Positions 10,225 to 21,005 of a stretch of DNA of 64,000 bases are shown piece after piece (the first letter of the stretch is position 1; every line of letters begins with the position of its first letter). Source of the DNA: Knufia peltigerae (taxonomy: Eukaryota; Ascomycota; Eurotiomycetes; Chaetothyriales; Trichomeriaceae); contig JAPDRN010000001.1 in NCBI GenBank assembly GCA_030247855.1, positions 744,001-808,000 of the forward strand, read 5' to 3'. The notes beneath the pieces are model-generated. The model did not search any database and was not told where the DNA came from. It saw only the letters and a list, made by a program, of their open reading frames with translations. Made by a program: the position numbers and the translations under genes.

Positions 10225-13200
10225 TTAAAATCCCAAATCACCACCGCTGATGAGTTCCATATCCGCACGAACCTCCCACACACTCCCTCCAGCTTTATCC
10301 GCGCTGGCCACCCTTTGCTGCGTGCTCGTCTCCCACCACCTCTTGACCAGGTTGCCGTCGATGATTCCCCTGCCTCCGATCCCGTCGGTCTCGACCTGTC
10401 GGTACGCGCGTGGGTTCAAGCTGCACGGCTGAAAGTCCAGAGTCGTGAGCAACGTGTTTTGGAGGGTCGACAGGCGTCGGTACGCCGACTCTGGAAGCGG
10501 GGTGACCATGCACAATGAGCCCGACTGCGTTGCCACGAGGATCCGACTGAGGCTCGTCGCCATCTCTCCGGCGCCGCCGGGGCCATCGACGTCCATGTCC
10601 GAGTCGCCGCCACCACCACCACCAACACTCTTCTTCGACTGAGGAGGAAGCAGCGACATTTGTGTGGGCAGCGTGCCGGCGTTGAACGTGCTTCGCAAGA
10701 GCAACTTTGTCCCACGCTCGGCCTTGGGGTTCTCGGGGTCGTACTGCAAGACGCGCAACGTGCCGTCGCCATCGGCCGACACGATGAAGAGCTGTTTGCC
10801 GTCGGGTAGGAACTCAGCCGCCAGGACAGGCGGGTTCTCCAAATCGCGCCCGATGACCTGTAGCTTGTACGGTTCCTCGGAATACCCCGTCAGCCATAAC
10901 CCAGAAAACGCGTCTCCCAAGATACACAACCCTGTCCCTCGCAATTCCTTCGCGACGTGGACGTAGTACCGCATGTCGAGAAACGCGACCGGGAGAACCG
11001 ACATGTCTTCCTTGAGTCCTCGTACCATGCATTTCTGCCCCTGCGCCGCCAGCAAGAACCCTTGCGAACCGATGTCGCATATCGCGCTGACCGCTCCGCG
11101 CACGTCTTCTTTCGTGATCAGTTTGAGTTTCAGGTTGCTTTCCGCCACGCCAGGTTCGGGCACCACGTCGACCACGTCAAAGAAGTAGATGTTTCCTCGT
11201 GTCGTCAGATTTTCGCCCTTAACGATGGCCGTGCCGACGACGACCAATTCTTTACGCTCGTGCGTCTCTTCCGAAACTTCGAGATTCATCGTTTTGACGC
11301 AGAGCACCCTTTCGAATGCGTCGAAGTGATACTGGCTGATAACCGAGTGACTCTCTCCGCTGACCAGCTTGAGAGTGCTCTGGATGGAGGATGGGAGGAA
11401 AGTCGTGGTTTCGGCTTGCCATTCTGGATGCCATTCGTCGTCTTGAGGGAGTTGGAAATCAATCCCGTAATTCATAGCGAGGACATAAGAGTCCGTGGAT
11501 TCGAGATATGCGACGGAACTGATGTCTTGCCTGAAGGGGACTCTGTTGATAGACCAGTCTGATTGGCCGATCATGGCTGAGTTTGGTAGTTGGCCGAAAC
11601 AGACCTGCTGGCGTCCGTCTAAAAAGGCCAAACCGTGCGGGCACAGGAGTGTATGTGCTCCGACTATCGAGTTGGTCCCGGGAAGCTTCAACTCGTAGAT
11701 ACGAGGCATTGTTGAAGCTTCCCTCAACACCAGCCAGGGGTGAGCGCCCGGCACGAATATCGCAGGGCGGCCTCCCACGTTCGAGACGACTTGCATTGGG
11801 CCTAGAGAGGATTCTTCCCCTTCTTCCTCTGCCTGGTCGTCAAGATTTTCTGCCGCCTTGGTAGCCACCTTTCTGAACTTGAAGCTCCCAGAAATGTTTG
11901 GAATTGCAAATGGCTCGTACAGAATAACATCTCCTGTCAAGTTTCGCACGGCCAGGAAAGGTCGACGATCTATCTCGTCTCCAAGATCTGCCAGCAATAC
12001 TTCACCAATATCATCCTTGTTGCGCCAGTGCTTGGGAATCTGCAAATCTTGCATGAGGTATGTAGGGAGGAACGGCAAGCTCTCGCACTGGAAAACTCGG
12101 AGACCAATGTTGGGTAATGATAGCAGGCAGAAATGACCATCTGTTGTCAGGACGCACAATATGGGACCAGACGAACCTGCGTCGTCATAGAATCTTGAGG
12201 TCTGGAAAAAGTCGCGATGATCTTGATACAGGGACGCAGATAATATTGCCTTGTCCTGTAAGATGTCTGGCAACTCGACTTCGTCCAATTCACCAGCTTT
12301 GTCTGCCTTGAGCAGCGTCATCACTCGATCATCTCTAATGACCGCAAGATATGGTTCTGCAAAGGTGGTCTTGACTGCTTTGGAGAGCTGGCCATCGTCC
12401 TCGTCCACAATTGGGAAGATCTGCGAAAGTGCAAACTTGGAATCATAGACACGTATCTCGGTGGGCAGTACTTGAATCGTGTGGCCCGAATTCTTGAGCT
12501 GTGAAATTGAGACAGTCGGACCGGCCATCTGATCGAATTCGGAGTCTGGAACAGGCTCTAGATTCCCCTCGCTAAGTCGACAAAGTGAGGAAAGTCCGAC
12601 GCCTTCGCTGGTATATTGCGAGAGTATGAGAAGATCGTCTAGTGTTTGGTCACTTTCGGACTGGGCGTGTTTTGTCCCTAAGCACCACAGACCATTGGCA
12701 CCTTCAAACTTGAATCGTTTCGTCACCTTGAGTTCGAGCTGTCTGGATAAAAAGGCAATGCCGCCGGCGTGCCCCCTTCCGTACGCCACTGCAAGTTCCT
12801 GTTCATGACTTTGGTATCCTTTAGCTGCATCCGTGTCTTCTCGTTTGCGCTTTTTAGAGTTTCCAAGCGCAAAACTGTTGACGGGTGCTATGCAGAGAAG
12901 ACGGTCCATAACCCGTAGGTTTTGGCCACTTGCATCTGCCGAGCTGTGTCCATTTGTCCCCGAATAAATCTCTCCATAGAGATCATCCTCATCTTCTAGA
13001 TCGTCTTCGTTTCCATCCGGCTCAAAGCCATCTGTTTCCGATTTTACTCTGGATTGGACCCTCTTCAATTGCCCTGACTTTCTGGCAAGGCTGACAACCA
13101 CCGAGTCACAGTCTTCGCCGCCGATGAACAAGCAGCTTGATCCCAGATTTGCGGTACATGAGGCAGCACTGAGTTGGAGACTTTGCATCTGTCCTTCAGC

Positions 13201-14328
13201 TATCCGGCGAAGGGATATTCCAGTCACCGAACGACCGTCCATTCTGAAATTGAGCAGAACTAGGTCACCTGTAGATAAAATGATCAACATATCCCCAGCA
13301 GAGTTGCCTAGATGCTCAATGCGACATCCCTCTAGTTTCAGTCTGTACTCTGAATGGTCGGTCATTGGGAATGAGGACGCATCCTTGGCAAATTCGTTGA
13401 CAGCAACAGCGCTGGCCTTACCACCCTGATCCACATGGATCAATTCGTTGCCGCCAACGAGAAGAGCACCGCCGACCGGAAGTGGAAGAGCTAGGATGCG
13501 GTAGATGTCATCAGGTAACTTTTGGACCGATTGGAGGGTTGTCGAGGCCTTTTGCTCCAGGTCGAGTGCATATACCGCATATATTGTTACGTCGCGTCTT
13601 TCCGCGCTCATGTTGGAGGAGCGAGCCATGGTCGAATAGACTATGCCGATGGTTGGATCGCGGTACTCGTGAAGGAAAGCGATATCGACAGGATGAAACA
13701 AGCCAGGATCCAGCATTGTGAGAGGCAGGACAAACGAAGGGCTGTAAGGGGTGGCATGATCATTCGTTGTAGTGTCGTCGGGGGGTTTTGTTGGTGAATG
13801 ACGCGGTTTATCCTCGGCGTCAAGCTCATCAAAATCATCCATGGCTAAGTCGTCGCCGGTTTGATGGAAGGGAATAATGGCCAGATTACTGACACCAAAA
13901 TTGTATGCGGCACATCTACTGGAAGGATCAATCGACAAGCGACTGACACAATCAGCGAGATCGGGCTGCCATGGCGCTGACTGAGTAGCATGCTGCTCAT
14001 AGTAATGTATTGACAAGGTAGATATGCTATGCAGTGTTGGGTCCCATTCGACCAGACTCAATTTAGCATCTAGAAAAGCCACTAGAACAGCATCTCCACC
14101 GCTTTTCGAGTCTGGAATTCTCACTTTACCAAGAGAAGTCACTGTTCCAGCAAGGTTGTATTCGGCCACCAGAATCAGCTTGGTGTCATGTTCGAATTGC
14201 TTGTACTGGTATATCTGAAGTAGTGATGTGCGAGCTACAATAAGATTTTCCGCCTCTGCAGAAGTGAAGGAGGTCGACAGGGAGTGAGTGACACCCGAAG
14301 GCGGGAGCAGCTCGGTATAACACTGCAT
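10225..14328 (-). CDS. CFT1: CFT1, cleavage and polyadenylation factor subunit (CPSF160 homologue)
   Basis: Large RNA-binding scaffold of the nuclear cleavage/polyadenylation factor, which recognises the poly(A) signal together with its partners. It is a single 1367-codon exon, close to the usual size for fungal Cft1. It starts MQCYTELLPPSGVTHS and has the long beta-propeller architecture: an MMS1-like N-terminal half (GDAVLVAFLDAKLSLVEWDP near residue 90) and a CPSF A domain in the last 400 residues (LCILGDAFSGLWLTGYSEEP, LRVLQYDPENPKA, LDFQPCSLNPRAYR). A low-complexity run of about six glycines followed by acidic residues (coding 10575-10640) interrupts the C-terminal domain and is probably a disordered loop. 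The ATG at 14326-14328 is shared-promoter facing (LMBD1 starts 545 nt away). The identification is firm. Confidence 0.95.
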   Translation of the reverse strand: MQCYTELLPPSGVTHSLSTSFTSAEAENLIVARTSLLQIYQYKQFEHDTKLILVAEYNLAGTVTSLGKVRIPDSKSGGDAVLVAFLDAKLSLVEWDPTLHSISTLSIHYYEQHATQSAPWQPDLADCVSRLSIDPSSRCAAYNFGVSNLAIIPFHQTGDDLAMDDFDELDAEDKPRHSPTKPPDDTTTNDHATPYSPSFVLPLTMLDPGLFHPVDIAFLHEYRDPTIGIVYSTMARSSNMSAERRDVTIYAVYALDLEQKASTTLQSVQKLPDDIYRILALPLPVGGALLVGGNELIHVDQGGKASAVAVNEFAKDASSFPMTDHSEYRLKLEGCRIEHLGNSAGDMLIILSTGDLVLLNFRMDGRSVTGISLRRIAEGQMQSLQLSAASCTANLGSSCLFIGGEDCDSVVVSLARKSGQLKRVQSRVKSETDGFEPDGNEDDLEDEDDLYGEIYSGTNGHSSADASGQNLRVMDRLLCIAPVNSFALGNSKKRKREDTDAAKGYQSHEQELAVAYGRGHAGGIAFLSRQLELKVTKRFKFEGANGLWCLGTKHAQSESDQTLDDLLILSQYTSEGVGLSSLCRLSEGNLEPVPDSEFDQMAGPTVSISQLKNSGHTIQVLPTEIRVYDSKFALSQIFPIVDEDDGQLSKAVKTTFAEPYLAVIRDDRVMTLLKADKAGELDEVELPDILQDKAILSASLYQDHRDFFQTSRFYDDAGSSGPILCVLTTDGHFCLLSLPNIGLRVFQCESLPFLPTYLMQDLQIPKHWRNKDDIGEVLLADLGDEIDRRPFLAVRNLTGDVILYEPFAIPNISGSFKFRKVATKAAENLDDQAEEEGEESSLGPMQVVSNVGGRPAIFVPGAHPWLVLREASTMPRIYELKLPGTNSIVGAHTLLCPHGLAFLDGRQQVCFGQLPNSAMIGQSDWSINRVPFRQDISSVAYLESTDSYVLAMNYGIDFQLPQDDEWHPEWQAETTTFLPSSIQSTLKLVSGESHSVISQYHFDAFERVLCVKTMNLEVSEETHERKELVVVGTAIVKGENLTTRGNIYFFDVVDVVPEPGVAESNLKLKLITKEDVRGAVSAICDIGSQGFLLAAQGQKCMVRGLKEDMSVLPVAFLDMRYYVHVAKELRGTGLCILGDAFSGLWLTGYSEEPYKLQVIGRDLENPPVLAAEFLPDGKQLFIVSADGDGTLRVLQYDPENPKAERGTKLLLRSTFNAGTLPTQMSLLPPQSKKSVGGGGGGDSDMDVDGPGGAGEMATSLSRILVATQSGSLCMVTPLPESAYRRLSTLQNTLLTTLDFQPCSLNPRAYRQVETDGIGGRGIIDGNLVKRWWETSTQQRVASADKAGGSVWEVRADMELISGGDLGF

Positions 14329-14873
14329 CTCGGGTGTGCTGTTGGTGTCTTGGATCGCGTTTTCACTTGTGATGATCCAGGTACATCAGCAGGGCTAGAT
14401 CGTATGCAGTGTGCGAACAAGATCCATGGCGAGCGCTGCGACTGGTGCAACTAGGTAGAAGAGACTGTCGGTCCTAGTTGGAGAAGGGATGTTGGTCAAG
14501 CATAAAATGAATACTTGTAGTAGTCTGCTCGCCCTCGAGATTGGAAGCTGAGGTCGATTCGATGTCCATGTCTTGGCATACACGTGATACTATGCTTTCC
14601 GACCCGGATACGAATGCGAACACGAACACGAGTGACGCGATTTTTGCTGCAGAATGACGATGACGCCGGCAACCTGCAATACCGAAGATCATGGCGACTG
14701 GGATTCGAAGTCATGCGCCTTGATTCACACCTCCTCCTCCATTACTCGCGCCATCCATATTCTCAATTCTTCGCACTACCGGAACGAGCCCTGTTTTAAT
14801 GTCGACATCTTTACAAGTCTTGGAACGATTAATCCGAAACTCTCATCCGCGTTGACTGCTTTGAACACTCATC
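14329..14873. promoter_or_regulatory. Divergent promoter CFT1 / LMBD1-like gene
   Basis: 545 nt between opposite start codons. No repeat or further exon was recognised; small ORFs on both strands overlap each other and match nothing I know. Confidence 0.5.
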
Positions 14874-16682
14874 ATGCTGGGAGTTGAGCCTGGCCTTTCG
14901 GCTATGGCCAGCGCAGGCTACGTCCAGATTACATTGATCTGGGTTGTCTATGCTATTGCAGTGGCCATTTTGCTGTCAATTGCCTGTCTATTCGTCTATC
15001 TCTACCAGGCCCATCGCGAAAGATCCCTCCTTGTTACGATAGTCTGCATCTTCACCATCACCTGTCTGCTGGCGACTGTGCTCCTCCTACCGGTCGATGT
15101 TGCTTTGGTCTCAAGTACGACAAGTTCCAAACTAGGCAGACGAAAAGATTGGGCGAACCAAGGCAAGATTGACAACATCACATACACACTGCGCATTGTG
15201 TATTACCTTCTCTACTCTTTGGACGCCTTGCTCTGTCTGCTTGTAGTGCCGTTCACCTACTTCTGGTACGAAGAATATGACGAAGTTGCGCAAGAGGAGG
15301 GATCACAGACATTTGTGTCCAGGTTCTGGGCTGCATTTAAATACACCTTGATCTTCATCTTCCTTTGCGTCGCCTTATTCTTGGTCGGCTTCTTCGTTCC
15401 AGTTGCTCGTCATAGGGAAGGCGCGCATTTTGATCTAGACTTCTTCAAACATCTGTTATCGGAAAACCATGGAGAACGGGCCCTGACCTTTGCACTTGGC
15501 CTCCTCATTACAATTGGCGTCCTCATGTACTGCTTCTACACTGCAGCCGGCCTGGCTCTTTTGCCACTCACCTTGATCAAGTCAGCTCCGGCCATCTCTG
15601 CACCAGCATTGAGCGAAACAACCTCCTCACAATTGGAAAGTAACCTTGAACGACAGAGGCAGCTCGAAGGTCGTGCTCATGGCAACCCGGACGGTTTGTC
15701 ATCCAAAGATCAACGAGAGTTAGATGCTTTGGTTCGCGAAGAACGCACATTGCGCCGCCACCAAAGGCTGGCAGCAGAGGCTTCGGGCGAGGACCAGAAC
15801 ATCTTCTGGAAGATTTGGATCAAAATTGAGGCCATCTTTCGACCCATCAAGCTCATTCTCGGCATCATTCTTGTCATTATCGTTCTCCTCATTTTTGCCA
15901 GTATGCTCATTACCGGCATCGACAAAGCTAAAAACTCGATCTGTAAGAGGCATTGTGGCTACCTCCTGGCTCATATCAACATCTTCCAGCCGATCAATTG
16001 GATCCTGGTCAAGTCGTCCGAGGTTTTCCCGATTGACTATATCATCTTCCTCTTGCTAGTGATGCTCTTCTTCAGTGCGAGTATCATCGGCATCGCTACA
16101 ATTGGTATTCGAGTGCTCTGGATCACGATTTTTAGAATCCGGAAGGCACACACATCTCCTCAAGCTCTGCTCATTGCGACTGTTATGCTCACCCTCATGA
16201 CCCTGGCCATCAACTACTCCATTGCCATGATGGTGGCTCCACAGTACGCCACCTTCGGGCCGCAAACATTTTGCGATCATCCGCCGAAACATCCAGGTGA
16301 ACAGCCCGACTGTTCGGACCACCCTCAACACATTATACCCTGCACTGAGATCAGCGACAACCCGGCTGCAAGAAATGTCTGTACACCTTCGGTGGTGTCT
16401 ACGTTTCTGAACCGAGTTACTGTGAATTTCCCCTTCTTCGGTGTCGTCGACTTTTGGGCCCAATTTGTCTTTTTAGGCATTTTCCTTCTCGGATTTGTAG
16501 TTCTGCTCTTCCGCACACCGAAATTGTCTGATCCAGAAGCGGAGGAAGACGAGCTTGAGGAGGAAGAAGAGGGTCTTCTCGCCAGTACAGGCCGTAGGTT
16601 TGGAGCTACTTGGCAGGATATCACTGGAAGAGCCGGCCGCCCTGGAGGACGAGGAAACAGGGACGGTACAGGTGATGACTAG
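14874..16682 (+). CDS. LMBR1/LMBD1-like lysosomal (vacuolar) cobalamin transporter family membrane protein
   Basis: 602-residue polytopic protein, one exon, with about nine membrane spans. Four are at the N-terminus (WVVYAIAVAILLSIACLFVY onward), with the LMBR1-like LLLPVDVALVS segment near residue 75. A long cytosolic charged loop follows (residues about 250-320). A second block of spans includes ILGIILVIIVLLIF, INIFQPINWILVKSSEVFPID and the C-terminal VVDFWAQFVFLGIFLLGFVVL. It ends in an acidic tail (EAEEDELEEEEEGLL) and an RG/GR-rich end. Fungal homologues are catalogued as probable lysosomal cobalamin transporters by similarity to human LMBRD1. Whether the fungus handles cobalamin is doubtful, so the true cargo is open. 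The ATG at 14874 is used; Met-12 is an alternative. Confidence 0.88.
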   Translation: MLGVEPGLSAMASAGYVQITLIWVVYAIAVAILLSIACLFVYLYQAHRERSLLVTIVCIFTITCLLATVLLLPVDVALVSSTTSSKLGRRKDWANQGKIDNITYTLRIVYYLLYSLDALLCLLVVPFTYFWYEEYDEVAQEEGSQTFVSRFWAAFKYTLIFIFLCVALFLVGFFVPVARHREGAHFDLDFFKHLLSENHGERALTFALGLLITIGVLMYCFYTAAGLALLPLTLIKSAPAISAPALSETTSSQLESNLERQRQLEGRAHGNPDGLSSKDQRELDALVREERTLRRHQRLAAEASGEDQNIFWKIWIKIEAIFRPIKLILGIILVIIVLLIFASMLITGIDKAKNSICKRHCGYLLAHINIFQPINWILVKSSEVFPIDYIIFLLLVMLFFSASIIGIATIGIRVLWITIFRIRKAHTSPQALLIATVMLTLMTLAINYSIAMMVAPQYATFGPQTFCDHPPKHPGEQPDCSDHPQHIIPCTEISDNPAARNVCTPSVVSTFLNRVTVNFPFFGVVDFWAQFVFLGIFLLGFVVLLFRTPKLSDPEAEEDELEEEEEGLLASTGRRFGATWQDITGRAGRPGGRGNRDGTGDD

Positions 16683-17777
16683 TCACACACACATTAACGA
16701 TGGGGATTATTCTGACCAAGATGAGGAGAGGGTGTATGAAGATATGTACAAGAGAACTTTCCAGATGTTGATGACTTCGAGTTGAAATGGGCTTGGTAAC
16801 GTTTATCAAGAGAGGCGTCGTTTGTGTAGCGCACGATGTCCCTATGCGATAATAATAGGATTGTATCCTTCAGGCGATGAACTTGTTCCTTCCGCTGCCA
16901 GCATACGAGCTCGTTGTTACTGTCACCGTCCCTCCAGGCCCCAGCCAACCTCAGCATGCACTCTTCAGGGTCGGACGATTCTGTCGCCCCTAATCGTTCA
17001 ATTTAGTAGAAATGTGAGACTTGGTAGAGTTGTACGGAAGGTGAGGATTTGATCTGCTGAACGAGCATGAAGTGCAGAGTATGAAGTAGAGAACCTCAGA
17101 ACAAGAGCAATAGCTATTACGCACACCCACCTCTGCATTACGCACGAGACTGACTACCTTATGCTTATCAATATCTCGGTGCTCGTCATTCTCACTATCC
17201 TTGGGAATGTCTCTTGATGTACTGATTACTTGTCGGTTATCATTTAACTTATATTGGATACCAAGGAATGACAATTGGGAGTACTTTGGTGATATATCTG
17301 GTAGGTACGGAGTAGCCTTGTTCGTAATCCAGAGGTAGGTGTGCTTATTACCTATCTCCCAGAACAAGGCTGAAAATACGGAGTCGCAAGGCTGACACTA
17401 GTATTTTCGTATGGATTCCCAGCCTCGCTGTCAACGACAACAGAAGCTGCGGCATCTCGATACAAGAGTTCAACCTAACAACCTCACCCAAGAAGTACCT
17501 CAGCCTGACGTTCTGTCATTGTGATCAGGACATTTTCATGATCCGATGTGTATCAGATAGTAAGTGAAAATCGCAGGCAAGCGCTTCGTGAAACAATTGC
17601 ACTTGCTGTAGATATTCAACTTTCACCGCTGCATCACACATTGAAGCCTTCTCCATCTTCAGACACAAATGGACCGGAATTCATAAGCAGACGGCTTTGA
17701 AAGAGCCAAGTGGCTCTATCCAGAGATTTATCAACACGCAACACACAATTACCAGTATATCACATTCGACTTCATTG
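16683..17777. other. Intergenic region holding a MITE
   Basis: About 1.1 kb without a gene. It contains the TIR element at 17113-17352 (listed separately) and one partial TACGGAGT motif at 17377. The rest, including the 5' flank of the next gene, shows nothing recognisable. Confidence 0.6.
17113..17352. mobile_element. MITE-like TIR element copy A, about 240 bp
   Basis: Imperfect terminal inverted repeats of about 36 bp: the left arm is GCTATTACGCACACCCACC... and the right arm, read as complement, is GGTAATAAGCACACCTACC... . A TA dinucleotide flanks each side (17111-17112 and 17353-17354), as in Tc1/mariner/pogo-type insertions. There is no transposase. It shares internal blocks with copies at 21.4 and 39.9 kb (for example TCTCGGTGCT[C/G]...CATTCTCACT). 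Confidence 0.8.
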
Positions 17778-18938
17778 ATGATGCAGTCATCAGATTTGAC
17801 CGCTTCCCGGTGGGCAAGTCCCGAGGTGCGACGTGAGCGACAGTATCATCAAAGCAGCCCACCTCGCAGTCGGTCTCCGCAGAATCGACACGCCACAGGT
17901 ACGCCGGGGTCAAATAGTCGTAGCGTTCTTTCTACCCATCATATACCGAGCAATGCATCTGCACACCCATCCATATCTTCCTCGCCGGTCCGACCTTTGA
18001 CTTCGGCGCAAAGGATCTACCTTACCCGAGACACGGAATTTCAACGCTTCCGTCGACTTTTCCGACGACTCGCGTGGAAAGCCAACAGTCTGACGCATTG
18101 GTCGCACCGAGCCTTGAACCTGGCGCAGGAGTATCAGCAGTCACAACAACATCATCATCATTATACTACAAACGCTGACCATGGTCACCCTGGAATGAGA
18201 ACTGAGCACGATCCTCCATCCGGGCCTAGAGCGTCGTTGGGAAACTACGACATGATAATCGATCCGATAGAGGCGGAGCGACAATTCAAGTTCGACTTCT
18301 TTGAGTTTTACAGCCTCCTCGAAAGGGGGTTGATCCACCTGTTCAGTATCTGGGGTATCGTGATAACAGCATCATCGATGCCAGATCATCATCAAGAACA
18401 AGACAACAGCAGCCACAGGCAATCGGAGAATCAACCACCGGGTTCCTCTATCATCGGCGACTCGCGGAGTTTTCACGGTGCATCACATCGCTTCCACGCT
18501 AATGTCTTAGCGGCCCTGGACCATCCTTCCAACCCCTTGCACGACATTCTCGGCACCGGCGACACTCGCGCCTACATTGGGGTGGCCAAAGAATTTCGAA
18601 ACAAGTGGAAAGACGTCGACCATCGACCCCTGGACTCTTTTGCTGGTCAAGAACGTGTCGAAGAGACCTGGGACAAGGCCAAAGTGAAAAGGTACGAAAT
18701 GGTGCTGAGGGATTTGAAACTCGACGAACTTCTAGGGTCGATCCTGGGGGCCCTAGAAGAGGCAGGCCGAAGGGCTGAAGTAGAGCTGAGAAGGTTAGAG
18801 CAGGTTGCCGGTGGAGTCAGCCAGAAAGCGAGAGAGGCAGACCACCAAGCTCGTGGAGAAATAGAAGTCGACATGATGGATGCACCTTTCGAGAGCATGG
18901 CTGATGGGTTCGACGTCGATCATGACATGGAGCTTTGA
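17778..18938 (+). CDS. Conserved-looking fungal protein of unknown function
   Basis: 386 residues in one exon from the first in-frame ATG (17778). The frame stays open upstream but without an ATG. I do not recognise the family. Residues 1-80 are Ser/Pro/Arg-rich and likely disordered. From about residue 80 a more ordered block begins (RIYLTRDTEFQRFRRLFRRL), interrupted by a His/Gln-rich stretch. It continues with FKFDFFEFYSLLERGLIHLF and, near the C-terminus, helical segments (DKAKVKRYEMVLRDLKLDEL, then LGALEEAGRRAEVELRRLEQ) that could form a coiled coil. The very end is acidic. There is no signal peptide or convincing membrane span. It lies 243 nt upstream of CMR1 in the same orientation; no functional link is implied. 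Confidence 0.75.
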   Translation: MMQSSDLTASRWASPEVRRERQYHQSSPPRSRSPQNRHATGTPGSNSRSVLSTHHIPSNASAHPSISSSPVRPLTSAQRIYLTRDTEFQRFRRLFRRLAWKANSLTHWSHRALNLAQEYQQSQQHHHHYTTNADHGHPGMRTEHDPPSGPRASLGNYDMIIDPIEAERQFKFDFFEFYSLLERGLIHLFSIWGIVITASSMPDHHQEQDNSSHRQSENQPPGSSIIGDSRSFHGASHRFHANVLAALDHPSNPLHDILGTGDTRAYIGVAKEFRNKWKDVDHRPLDSFAGQERVEETWDKAKVKRYEMVLRDLKLDELLGSILGALEEAGRRAEVELRRLEQVAGGVSQKAREADHQARGEIEVDMMDAPFESMADGFDVDHDMEL

Positions 18939-19181
18939 AGGAGAAACCCAGAGCGGGCAGTTAATGATATACGAGTACGAAAGATTAAGTAAGCGGCCAA
19001 TCTCACTATACGCGCATCGCGTTTTCTCGCGTCCATCTCGTGTCTCTTCTCTGGACAAAGATGTAGTTAGTGGTCATCACGTCATCAGTTATTTTATTCG
19101 TGGTCGCATTGTCGAGTGCTGGATCGCAGTTGATCTTGAGATACCCTTTTCCTCTGCGTCGTATCAATTCACAAGCTCGAC

Positions 19182-21005
19182 ATGGCTCGCGGTGCTCAAC
19201 CGGTCGCTGAACCGTCCGAGTTCGAAAAGCAACGGCTTGCCAACATCGCCGAACGGGACGCCCTCCTTCGCAAATTGACCCAGGAGGCGCAACAGGCAGG
19301 GTTATACTCCAAGCCGGCGCCCAGTACCCTCCATGGCCAGAAACGGCCGGCGAAACGAAAAGAGCCACCCTCGAAGAGGGTGAAGAAGGAGGACGTCACC
19401 CCTCGCCGTGTGTCGTCGAGACTCGCGGGACTCCAGGCGGACAGCGAGGTGGTCAAGCAAAAGGCCGACGAAGCGTACGAGAAGGCGAAAGAGGAGGAGC
19501 GGCAGCGTCGACAGCGCGTCACGGGCGATTTGAGCTTCGGTTCGAGCCTCTTAATCGGGACGGACGTGCTCCTCAAGGGCGTCGCGAAGCCCTACGAGCG
19601 CACCTTCGACGAGGACGACATCCGCGAAACGGGCGACAAGGACTTGAAGGCGCTACGGGAGCGCATGAGTGGTCTCGAGGTGTGGGATCAATGGGAGCCG
19701 AACCGGATCAAGATCACCCCGGAGAGGATATACACTATGAGTTTCCACCCGGCTGCAACAAAACCGATTGTATTTGCAGGTGACAAGCTCGGGACATTAG
19801 GGATCGTCGACGCGTCGCAGACTCCCAACACGACGAATGTGAAGACAGAAGGTGGTGAGGATGACGACGATGACGACGACTACGATGATCCAGATCCAGA
19901 AATCACCCAAATCAAACCTCACACCCGAACCATCTCGGCCATGCACACCCACCCCAGCAAACCCGAGACGATATACACGGCGTCGTACGACTCGTCGATC
20001 CGCGCGACGGACCTGACAAAGGCCGTCGCCGTCGAGGTGTACGGCCCCGTGGACAAGGAGGACGACGAGCCCGTGTCGGGGGTCGACATGGCCGCGACCG
20101 ACCCCAACGTCTTGTACTTTACGACCCTCAACGGCGCGTTTGGCAAGTACGACACGCGGCAGGACGCCTCCAAGGCAGAGTTGTATCGGTTGTCGGAGAA
20201 GAAGATAGGTGGGTTCAGCCTGAACCCCTCGGCGCCTCACTACGTCGCGACCGCGTCCCTGGACCGGTCCATGAGGCTGTGGGATCTGCGGAAGATGACC
20301 AAGTCGTCCCCCGTCCTCGTCGGGCAGCACGAGTCGAGGTTGAGCGTGAGTCACGCTGCCTTCAACTCGGCCGGACAGGTCGCCACCACGAGCTACGACG
20401 ACACCATCAAGATTCACTCCTTCGGCGTCAAAGGGTTGAGTTCCAATAAGGCCGCCGCGTTGGAGAGTATGGAGACTTGGAAGGCAGGGTACACGCTCGA
20501 TGAAGAGGTCATGAAGCCTGAGGTGGTTATACGGCATAACAATCAAACGTGAGTCCCCCGACTTTTTGGTTTCTGTTCTTGTCCCAGCTTCATCCTCAGA
20601 TTTTGTTCATCTTGGGGGGACGTGACCCGATGCTAACCAATGTGCCATGTGCCATCTTCACAGAGGTCGATGGACTACAATACTCAAACCGAGATGGCAA
20701 ATGTTTCCTCAAGATAATATCCAGAAATTGGTGGTTGGGAATATGAATAGGTGAGTTGTTTGCTGTCCTTTTTCTTTCCCTCCTGCCCCCTTTTTTTGGG
20801 TCCCCCCCTCCAGACGAACTGATTTTACTGACCGATGCTGCGTATTACAAACAGATTCGTCGACGTGTACTCTGCCGATGGAACCCAACTCGCCCAATTA
20901 GGTGGCGAAGGTATCACCGCCGTCCCCGCCGTTGCCGTGTTTCATCCCACCAAAGATTGGATAGCAGGTGGTACGGCTTCTGGAAAATTATGCCTTTGGA
21001 TGTGA
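19182..21005 (+). CDS. CMR1: CMR1-like WD40 DNA damage-binding protein
   Basis: 534-residue WD-repeat protein, nuclear and chromatin-associated. Yeast Cmr1 binds DNA, preferring UV-damaged DNA, and gathers in the intranuclear quality-control compartment under replication stress. Exons: 19182-20548, 20664-20750 and 20855-21005, in phase. The basic N-terminus (KRPAKRKEPPSKRVKKE) suits DNA binding. The block YERTFDEDDIRE...LKALRERMSGLEVWDQWEPN precedes the propeller, with repeats such as IYTMSFHPAATKPIVFAGDK, YTASYDSSIRATDL and VATASLDRSMRLWDLRKM. The last exon gives FVDVYSADG and ends GTASGKLCLWM, as in family members. A run of Asp between blades 1 and 2 (coding about 19858-19890) is a typical loop insertion. 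Confidence 0.93.

Noticed and set aside
10957..11562. 201-codon plus-strand ORF and its neighbours across 9.9-13.8 kb
   Set aside because: Antisense shadows of the uninterrupted CFT1 reading frame, with no recognisable domain.
19797..20546. 249-codon minus-strand ORF opposite CMR1
   Set aside because: Composition (Val/Gly/Arg-rich) and full overlap with WD40 repeats mark it as a shadow of a GC-rich gene.
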